11,548 nt of DNA from Thermodesulfovibrionia bacterium (GTDB taxonomy: Bacteria > Nitrospirota > Thermodesulfovibrionia > UBA6902): contig CAMYJJ010000075.1 in assembly GCA_947258735.1 (NCBI GenBank), forward strand, positions 1-11,548, in the 5' to 3' direction. Both the position numbers and the translations under genes were made by a program. Position 1 is the stretch's first letter. The number at the start of each line of letters is the position of its first letter. The notes beneath the pieces were generated by a model. It worked only from the letters and a program-made list of their open reading frames with translations, was not told where the DNA came from and ran no database searches. Shown one piece after another: positions 5,977-11,548 of the stretch.

Positions 5977-6774
5977 ATGAAAAATGCCGGTCTGCTCCTT
6001 TTGCTTGTATTTTATCTAATCGCCTGTCAAACAGTCCCTATAACCGGCAGGAAGCAGCTCAGTATTATTCCAGCGGGGGAGATGCTTTCCATGAGCGCAA
6101 CGTCTTACAGTGATTTTCTTTCAAAGCATTCTGTTATTAAGGATTCAGAAGATGCACGGTTGGTGAAACAGGTCGGTGTGAGAATTCAGCACGCAGTGGA
6201 AAAATACTTTTCCGAGCATAATATGTCCGGGAGGCTGCAGGGATACAAATGGGAGTTTAATCTGGTTGACGACAAGGCAGTGAATGCATGGTGCATGCCC
6301 GGCGGAAAGGTTGTAGTATATACGGGGATCCTTCCTGTTGCAAAAGATGACAAAGGGCTTGCCGTTGTTATGGGGCATGAAATAGCCCATGCCGTTGCCA
6401 ATCATGGTGATGAACGCATGAGTCAGGGCCTCATCGCCCAGATGGGTGGTATGGCCCTTTCAACGGCACTTTCCAACAAACCGAAACAGACGGCCGATCT
6501 GTTTATGACCGCCTTTGGTATTGGGTCACAGGTCGGCGTCCTGCTGCCTTACGGCAGGCTTCAGGAATCAGAGGCCGACCGCCTCGGACTGATATTCATG
6601 GCCATGGCCGGTTATGACCCCCATGAAGCTCCGGTGTTCTGGCAGAGAATGTCCTCGGGAAAGCAGGGGCAGGCGCCCCCGGAGTTTCTCAGTACTCACC
6701 CTGCAGATGAAACAAGGATCAGGAACCTTGAGAAGCAGATGCCGGAGGCACTATCGTACTACAGGAAACAATAA
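5977..6774 (+). CDS. M48-family zinc metalloprotease lipoprotein (LoiP/OMA1-like)
   Basis: The start is placed at the ATG at 5977, preceded by AAGGA at 5967-5971 and opening a lipoprotein signal (MKNAGLLLLLVFYLIAC, lipid Cys 17). The ATG at 5944 would add 11 residues with no purpose. The 265-residue product begins its mature part with TVPITGRKQL, common in bacterial M48 lipoproteins. The zinc site is HEIAH at 134-138, and the third ligand is E199 in QESEADRLG. The C-terminal STHPADETRIRNLE motif is also typical of M48 proteins. E. coli LoiP and BepA and mitochondrial OMA1 are relatives that degrade misfolded or stress-labile envelope proteins. LoiP is induced by low osmolarity, which fits the neighbouring MscS gene. 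The protein should sit in the periplasm or at the outer membrane. All catalytic residues are present. Confidence 0.92.
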   Translation: MKNAGLLLLLVFYLIACQTVPITGRKQLSIIPAGEMLSMSATSYSDFLSKHSVIKDSEDARLVKQVGVRIQHAVEKYFSEHNMSGRLQGYKWEFNLVDDKAVNAWCMPGGKVVVYTGILPVAKDDKGLAVVMGHEIAHAVANHGDERMSQGLIAQMGGMALSTALSNKPKQTADLFMTAFGIGSQVGVLLPYGRLQESEADRLGLIFMAMAGYDPHEAPVFWQRMSSGKQGQAPPEFLSTHPADETRIRNLEKQMPEALSYYRKQ

Positions 6775-6814
6775 ACAGGTAAAGCATAAACCGGTCTCTG
6801 CCTGACAACTCAGC

Positions 6815-6831
6815 CCTGCCCAGGAGGCAGG
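6815..6831 (+). other. GC-rich hairpin between the protease and permease genes
   Basis: CCTGCC (6815-6820) and GGCAGG (6826-6831) form a perfect 6-bp stem with a 5-base loop. No T-run follows, so it is not a standard intrinsic terminator. It could stabilise the 3' end of the protease message. The rest of the 125-bp gap shows nothing clear. Confidence 0.3.
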
Positions 6832-6899
6832 ATACGCTATATAAAGGTCCTGCATGAAGGCACTTGACCCCATATAGTATGGCTTAAACCAGGAGATGT

Positions 6900-9215
6900 G
6901 TGAGCGCGTCAATCTCATATAAACTGAAGAATTCACTCCAGGGTGCACTGGCAGGCGGGGGAGATCCGGCCACGTCGCCTCTGTATGTATTTGGCCCCTT
7001 CCTGGGCCTTATTGTTGCTGCTGGAGTGGCTCCGGTCACATTCGGTGCCTCTGTCTGGATGGCTGTGTTCACTGTTGTTGCTGTCTCTGCCATGTATCGC
7101 TATGTAATGATCTGGGTGACCGATGGCAGCGGAGGAAGCGGGCTGACCGAGGAGGAATTCGGAGGCTGGGCCGTAAAGATCAATGCCGGTATAACCGTCA
7201 TAGAATATACGCTTACTTTTCTGGTAAGTATTGCTGCTCTGGTAACCTTCATTGCTGACCGTTTTCCTGTACTCAATTTGCAATTGTTTTCAGTAGATGC
7301 AAGAACCATTGCAGCTGTTTTTTTTACCCTTCTGGTAGGGTTTCTCGTGAACCGCGGGCCTACGCTCTCCGCCCGATTCTTTGGTCCTGCCACAGCCGCA
7401 GTCCTTGTACTGCTCTGGCTTATGATCTGTTCAGTTATCTATCAGAGGGGTCTTCAGTTGCCGGATATAAACATGAAGGCCTTTTCCGGAGAATATGTTC
7501 ACTTTACCCTGGGCGGCTATGCCCGCATACTGGCGCTCATGACCGGAATCGAGATCTTTGCCAATCTTGTTGCTGCCTACGAGGGGACAGCGCGTGAAAA
7601 AAGCAGGAAGGCCTTCGGGAGTCTGATAATTATCATGGGGACGACAGCCTTAACCATGGTAATTGTGGGGCCCGCAATTCTCGCGCTCTCCAATCCGTCA
7701 AACCCGGATGTTTCTGTCTTTACACAGACCATGGACGCAATCCTGCCCGCCCCGCTGGCCTACCTGGGCAGCCTGATCGGGATAGCAGTACTGCTGTCAG
7801 CTGCTGCTGCCAGTGCCCAGGGGATTCAAAACCTGTCGCTCGGCCTCAAGAACCGTCATTACATACCCGGCTACTGGGGCCTGAGAAACCGTTTTGATGT
7901 GCCGACACTTCCTGTCTGGTTTCAGGTAGGAGTAGTTATAATATGTTTCTCTATCTTTGGCACACACGAGGAAACCTACCTTGCTCTTTATGCTGCCGGT
8001 GTCTTTATCCTGCTCAGTATGACCGGCTGGGCAACGGTAAAAAGGCTGATGCGCAGTCTGAAATCAGGACCGCTCTTCAATGAGATAGTCGCATTTCTGC
8101 TGACCCTCTTTGCTTCCTTGTTCTCTACGTTGGCGACCCTTATTATTTTTGAAGAACGTTTTTTTGAAGGGGCATGGCTGTATTTTATCCTGGCTCCTGC
8201 CTTTTATTTCTGTTTCAGTTATTTCCGGACGAGGCTCGGTGAACCAGCAGGGGTACAGGACCGTCTCAAGTTCATTCTCGAGTCATCACCGCTCAATCCT
8301 GTACGGAGAATGGTACCGATGACTGTTTACACACTGAAAAAGATCCTGGTTCCCCTTGACGGAACGGAAAATGCCGAGTCAAGCCTTCCATCAGCTGTAA
8401 AGCTGTCCCGGGAATATGGCGCCTCGATTACCCTTGTAACTATCGTCGGCGAGAACAGTGAAGGAATGAACGCATCTGATGCAGCAGATTATCTCGGTGA
8501 TATTGCCAGACAGATTGAACAGCCGGGAAAAGAGGTGAACATTCAGGTGCTCAAAGGCGATCCGGCGAAGAAGATTGCAAGTCACAGTATTGAAGCCGGT
8601 TACGATCTTGTGGTGATGACCACGGTCGGAAAAACGCCTGCGGAAAGACTGCTGACATCGCCGGTTACCTATGGTGTCATGTTTGAAACGACTCCGCCGC
8701 TGCTTCTGGTGCGGCCCACCGACGACTGGCGCTGCCGTCGGAGCGATTTCAGGCGCATACTCGTTCCTCTCGATGGATCTCCCATATCTGAGCAGTGTAT
8801 TCCTTTTGCACGGGCGCTGGCCTTACGCTTTCATTCTGAAGTCTGGCTCCTTTCGGTGCCGGAGGAAGAAGGTAATACTGAACTGAAAACTGTTCTTGAG
8901 GACTATCTCACAGAGATGGCAGAGCAGTTTGCCCCGCTGAAAATCCCGGTGCATACGGAAGTGTCCGGCTCAGGTGCTTCAAGAACCATCCTGGAGTTTG
9001 CAGGCAGACAGGGGATTGATCTTATTATTCTGACTTCACACGGATGCGGCGGCGTTGAGCGGCAGGACTTTGTGAAGCTTGGAAGCAGCAGTGACAGGGT
9101 AATTTCAGAGGCACCCTGTCCGGTCTTCTTTGTCTCCTCCACGCAGGTAAAGAACATCCGGTTACCCAAATCTTCCGGGTTACGAAAAAAACGGCATAAG
9201 AAGAGTCAAACGTGA
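6900..9215 (+). CDS. APC-superfamily permease fused to two universal stress (UspA) domains
   Basis: This 771-residue fusion starts at a GTG (6900) behind AGGAG at 6891-6895. The ATG at 6896 gives only eight codons in another frame. Residues 1-445 form an APC permease of about 12 helices. Helix 1 carries the substrate-site stretch GGGDPATSPLYVFGPFLGL, and GIEIFANLVAAYEG (216-229) resembles helix 6 of the family. Two cytoplasmic Usp domains follow, starting at KKILVPLDGTE (480-490) and RRILVPLDGSP (618-628). The second ends with a complete ATP-binding motif G-2X-G-9X-G-S (G715, G718, G728, S729); the first lacks it. Permeases with Usp tails are known in bacteria and archaea and are thought to couple transport to energy or stress state. 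The substrate, an amino acid, an ion or another solute, cannot be told. The basic tail (LRKKRHKKSQT) is unusual. Confidence 0.88.
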   Translation: MSASISYKLKNSLQGALAGGGDPATSPLYVFGPFLGLIVAAGVAPVTFGASVWMAVFTVVAVSAMYRYVMIWVTDGSGGSGLTEEEFGGWAVKINAGITVIEYTLTFLVSIAALVTFIADRFPVLNLQLFSVDARTIAAVFFTLLVGFLVNRGPTLSARFFGPATAAVLVLLWLMICSVIYQRGLQLPDINMKAFSGEYVHFTLGGYARILALMTGIEIFANLVAAYEGTAREKSRKAFGSLIIIMGTTALTMVIVGPAILALSNPSNPDVSVFTQTMDAILPAPLAYLGSLIGIAVLLSAAAASAQGIQNLSLGLKNRHYIPGYWGLRNRFDVPTLPVWFQVGVVIICFSIFGTHEETYLALYAAGVFILLSMTGWATVKRLMRSLKSGPLFNEIVAFLLTLFASLFSTLATLIIFEERFFEGAWLYFILAPAFYFCFSYFRTRLGEPAGVQDRLKFILESSPLNPVRRMVPMTVYTLKKILVPLDGTENAESSLPSAVKLSREYGASITLVTIVGENSEGMNASDAADYLGDIARQIEQPGKEVNIQVLKGDPAKKIASHSIEAGYDLVVMTTVGKTPAERLLTSPVTYGVMFETTPPLLLVRPTDDWRCRRSDFRRILVPLDGSPISEQCIPFARALALRFHSEVWLLSVPEEEGNTELKTVLEDYLTEMAEQFAPLKIPVHTEVSGSGASRTILEFAGRQGIDLIILTSHGCGGVERQDFVKLGSSSDRVISEAPCPVFFVSSTQVKNIRLPKSSGLRKKRHKKSQT

Positions 9216-9247
9216 CAGGCTGTTATTAACCGGGTTTCTGCTGAATA

Positions 9248-9370
9248 TTATTTTTGCTCAACAGCAATTGTGCCGTATATCATTGAACCGACAAAAAAAG
9301 TAAAGGCATAAATGGCGCCGTGAAACTGTTTATCTGAAAATCTGATACAATTTCTGGTAATTACATAACG
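9248..9370 (-). pseudogene. Possible C-terminal remnant of a membrane protein
   Basis: On the minus strand a 40-codon frame without an upstream start (stop TAA at 9371-9373) reads ITRNCIRFSDKQFHGAIYAF, then TFFVGSMIYGTIAVEQK and a TAA at 9248-9250. The second half is a plausible last transmembrane helix with a charged end. It would be the tail of a gene whose front is gone. It lies opposite to its neighbours and overlaps the promoter region of the next gene. It is short enough to be chance, and no family is recognised. Confidence 0.22.
9343..9351 (+). promoter_or_regulatory. Possible extended -10 promoter for the CNNM-like gene
   Basis: The sequence reads TGATACAAT, the same extended -10 as at 551-559 on the other strand. 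It lies 33 bp before the ATG at 9384. A start near 9358 would give a short leader without a Shine-Dalgarno sequence. No convincing -35 box is visible. Confidence 0.4.
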
Positions 9371-9383
9371 TTACTTACTATCT

Positions 9384-10403
9384 ATGGACACATTAATCTG
9401 GATCGGCATCGTATTCTGCATTTCCCAGTCCGCAATGTTCTCGGGGCTTAATCTGGCTTTTTTCAGTATCTCAAGACTAAGGCTCGAGATTGAAGCTGAG
9501 TCAGCTAACAGGAAAGCCCAGAAAGTGCTCGACCTTCGTAAAGACTCAAATTTCATGCTTACAACTGTTTTATGGGGGAATGTGAGCGTTAATGTTCTTC
9601 TGGCATTGCTGTCCGATTCAGTAATGACAGGGGTAGGCGCATTCTTTTTCTCAACCATAGCTATTACATTTTTCGGTGAGATCACACCACAGGCATATTT
9701 TTCAAGACATGCCCTGAAAATGGCATCCCTGCTGCTCCCTGTTTTCAAATTGTATCAGCTTATTCTTTACCCTCTTGCAAAGCCTTCGGCCATGATGCTT
9801 GATAAATGGCTGGGAGAGGAGGGGATACAGTATTTTCGGGAGCGCGATTTACGGGAAGTGATAAAAAAACATATTGAAGCAAGTGAAGCTGACATCGACC
9901 GTATTGAAGGGCTGGGGGCACTCAATTTCCTCGCAATCGATGATATGGTTATTGGTCATGAAGGGGAACCCGTTGACCCGAAGAGTATCATCAGCCTTCC
10001 TCTTGAGCGGAACTTCCCTGTCTTCCCTGAATTTAAGCGAAGCACATCAGATCCCTTTATCAATACAATCCATGCATCGGGCAAAAAATGGGTTATTATT
10101 ACCGACGAGTCAGAAGATCCCCAGCTTGTGCTTGATGCAGACGGTTTTCTCAGGGCAGCGCTCATAGATGAAAATCCTTTTCAGCCCTATGCATTCTGCC
10201 ATCGGCCGATTATTGTAAAGGAAGCCTACACAAAGCTCGGCAATGTTATCTGGAGGTTAAAGGTAAGGCCTGAGACCGCGGAAGATGACGTTATTGACCA
10301 TGACGTTGTCCTTGTTTGGAGTGATGACAAAAGAGTCATCATAACGGGCGCTGATATTCTGGGCAGGCTTATGCGCGGTATTGTGACCCGCACCAGAAAA
10401 TGA
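9384..10403 (+). CDS. CNNM/CorC-type DUF21 membrane protein with divergent CBS region
   Basis: This 339-residue protein is related to CNNM Mg2+ transporters and CorC/HlyC-type proteins. The DUF21 membrane domain spans about 1-135, with the helix 1 stretch FSGLNLAFFSISRLRLE (19-35), helices near 60-80, 83-98 and 112-132, and the conserved GEITPQA (98-104). The helical linker (DLREVIKKHIEASEADIDRI) and GALNFLAIDDM (178-188) match the entry into the CBS pair of the family. The usual V-x-D-V-M-x-P CBS start is changed, however, and the region 189-335 keeps only weak likeness to CBS repeats (for example WVIITDES and DADGFLRAAL). Relatives usually run past 400 residues with a CorC_HlyC domain, which is missing here. 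The function is probably divalent cation transport or its regulation, but the altered regulatory part makes nucleotide sensing uncertain. No ribosome binding site precedes the ATG. The gene lies 107 bp before the TrkA-like gene. Confidence 0.82.
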   Translation: MDTLIWIGIVFCISQSAMFSGLNLAFFSISRLRLEIEAESANRKAQKVLDLRKDSNFMLTTVLWGNVSVNVLLALLSDSVMTGVGAFFFSTIAITFFGEITPQAYFSRHALKMASLLLPVFKLYQLILYPLAKPSAMMLDKWLGEEGIQYFRERDLREVIKKHIEASEADIDRIEGLGALNFLAIDDMVIGHEGEPVDPKSIISLPLERNFPVFPEFKRSTSDPFINTIHASGKKWVIITDESEDPQLVLDADGFLRAALIDENPFQPYAFCHRPIIVKEAYTKLGNVIWRLKVRPETAEDDVIDHDVVLVWSDDKRVIITGADILGRLMRGIVTRTRK

Positions 10404-10418
10404 TAACATGAATTCACT

Positions 10419-10449
10419 GTCATGCCGGCATCCAGCCAGCGGCAATGAC
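10419..10449. repeat. Hairpin-forming inverted repeat after the CNNM-like gene
   Basis: GTCATGCCG (10419-10427) pairs with CGGCAATGAC (10440-10449), a 9-bp stem with one bulged base and a 12-base loop. It begins 16 bp after the CNNM-like stop codon. The form resembles GTCAT...ATGAC type dispersed repeats found between genes of many bacteria. Only one copy lies in the window, so its repeat status is inference. Confidence 0.4.
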
Positions 10450-10467
10450 GTTACCGGGCTGATGCAG

Positions 10468-10488
10468 ATGCTGCAATAAGCATTTTTT
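10468..10488 (+). terminator. Weak possible intrinsic terminator
   Basis: ATGCT (10468-10472) and AGCAT (10479-10483) form a 5-bp stem with a 6-base loop, running straight into TTTTT. A competing stem TGCAG/CTGCA overlaps it. The stem is short and AT-rich, so termination would be inefficient, and the TrkA-like gene could still be cotranscribed. Confidence 0.28.
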
Positions 10489-10510
10489 ATTACAAGGCAC
10501 AAATTATACA

Positions 10511-11548
10511 ATGAAGCGAAATACCTATATCATTATCGGACTTGGAAGTATAGGGCAGGAGCTGCTCAAAAAAATTTCACGGGATATGGACATTGTATGT
10601 ATTGACCTGAATTCCGAACTTGAGGAAACAGTCAAGAAAATCCGCGAGGACTGCACGTTTATATCAGGGGATGCAACAAGCAGGCTCGTCCTTGAAGAGG
10701 CTGGAGTGGTTGAAGCAGATGGAGTAATTATTACGACCACAACAGAGACAGTTAATATTGAAACAGCACGCATATTAAAGGAACATTTCAATACAGAGAG
10801 AGTTATAGCAATTGGCACCACAACTGCAGGGATAGATGCGTTGGAGCATCTTGGCGTAGAAGTTGAAAGTATCTCCACGGCAAGCGCTGTTGCTATTCGT
10901 AACAGGTTAGCGCAGGCATCCCGTGCAGCCCATGCAATCGGGCTTGGTAAAGAAGAAATCCTTGAAGTAGAAGTTCATCCGCACTCAAGGCTTGCCAACA
11001 GGCCATTGCGAACACTTTCACCTGTGAGGTGGAGAATAGGACTTATCTACAGAGATGACAATATTATTGTACCCAAAATAGACACTATCCTGAAACCAAG
11101 AGACAGGGTTATCATCATGGGAGAGCCTGCTGTACTGAAAACCGTGTCCGAAATGCTCACCTTCAAATTTCAGCGATTTCCCCTCGAATACGGCTCAACT
11201 GCCATCACGTATCTGACAGGGAATGAAACAGAAATGTTTTTTAATGAACTCGATTATCTTTTTTCAATATTCTCACTCAATAGAATGATTTTTATTTATT
11301 CAAAAAAGGCCGCCGGCAAGGCAGAATCCTTCGATGAATTCATCAAAAAAGCCAACATTAAAAAGCCTGAAGCACGAAAGACGACGATGGGTGCTCTTCC
11401 TGCTATTGAGAAAACAGTGAGCGAATTAAAGGGAGATCACGGCATCATTGTCATGTCAAAAGATGTATTATCAGCATCTCCCTTTGGTATGTTCAGGAAA
11501 GCCAAAGAACGAACCTTTCTGAGTTCTTTAATGCAAAAAGTGCATTGT
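10511..11548 (+). CDS. TrkA-like RCK (NAD-binding) regulator with possible Usp-like tail (runs off right edge)
   Basis: The frame is open from the ATG at 10511 to the window end, 346 residues without a stop. Residues 4-125 are a TrkA-N/RCK Rossmann domain: the dinucleotide-binding GLGSIG at 10-15 and the acidic D32 at the end of the second strand, which usually contacts the adenine ribose. Residues 148-218 are a TrkA-C domain (VEVHPHSRLANRPLRTL, LKPRDRVIIMGEP). Together they form the ligand-gated regulator of K+ channels and Trk/Ktr transporters, acting on the cytoplasmic face of the membrane. Residues 223-346 are unlike standard TrkA. Their end (GDHGIIVMSKDVL, then FLSSLMQKVHC) resembles the last strands and helix of a Usp domain, so a divergent Usp fold is my inference. 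No channel subunit is in view; it may lie beyond the edge. Only a weak AAGG (10494-10497) precedes the start. Confidence 0.85.
   Translation, partial: MKRNTYIIIGLGSIGQELLKKISRDMDIVCIDLNSELEETVKKIREDCTFISGDATSRLVLEEAGVVEADGVIITTTTETVNIETARILKEHFNTERVIAIGTTTAGIDALEHLGVEVESISTASAVAIRNRLAQASRAAHAIGLGKEEILEVEVHPHSRLANRPLRTLSPVRWRIGLIYRDDNIIVPKIDTILKPRDRVIIMGEPAVLKTVSEMLTFKFQRFPLEYGSTAITYLTGNETEMFFNELDYLFSIFSLNRMIFIYSKKAAGKAESFDEFIKKANIKKPEARKTTMGALPAIEKTVSELKGDHGIIVMSKDVLSASPFGMFRKAKERTFLSSLMQKVHC

Noticed and set aside
6896..6922. ATG at 6896 as the permease start
   Set aside because: It is in another frame and reaches a stop after eight codons; the GTG at 6900 opens the permease.
9371..9748. 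125-codon minus-strand frame
   Set aside because: It is antisense to the conserved DUF21 domain of the CNNM-like gene; the sense frame is clearly the coding one.
10525..10878. 117-codon minus-strand frame
   Set aside because: It is antisense to the Rossmann domain of the TrkA-like gene, with Ser/Val/Thr-rich low-complexity translation.

Overview
The window comes from a Gram-negative-type bacterial chromosome of roughly balanced base composition. It carries Sec and lipoprotein signal peptides, a c-type cytochrome and Shine-Dalgarno starts. The protein set (large MscS channels, a ZntB relative, a c6-like cytochrome lipoprotein, an LoiP-type M48 lipoprotein) would fit Nitrospirota or Desulfobacterota, but nothing here fixes the lineage. 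I see no rRNA, tRNA, CRISPR array, transposase or phage gene.

The layout is divergent around about 3.0 kb. To the left, on the minus strand, lie in transcription order: an ATP-cone/Mrr-like nuclease gene (2120-2953); a possible 46-codon ORF overlapping its end; zntB (987-1961); a broken SLC12-type cation-chloride cotransporter with only its N- and C-terminal ends left (608-932); and the start of a secreted or membrane protein, probably a second large MscS channel, that runs off the left edge (1-543). To the right, on the plus strand, lie: a YbiO-like large MscS channel (3213-5429); a cytochrome c6-like lipoprotein (5492-5905); an M48 metalloprotease lipoprotein (5977-6774); an APC-type permease fused to two universal stress domains (6900-9215); a CNNM/CorC-type DUF21 membrane protein with a poorly conserved CBS region (9384-10403); and a TrkA-like regulator with a possible Usp-like tail that runs off the right edge (10511-11548).

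Most genes concern ions, osmotic pressure or stress: channel opening under membrane tension, divalent cation flux, K+/NAD-type RCK regulation, nucleotide-binding Usp domains and envelope proteolysis. The region therefore reads as an ion-homeostasis and envelope-stress cluster, from which the SLC12-type transporter has been lost.

The oddest local structure is the nuclease gene. It is bracketed by two 19-bp palindromes that match at 18 of 19 positions. One lies 7 bp after its stop. The other lies 33 bp before its start, between two divergent -10 boxes. Either the 912-bp unit (2094-3005) is a mobile cassette, or the upstream copy is a shared operator, or both. Part of the interpretation is inference and is marked as such.
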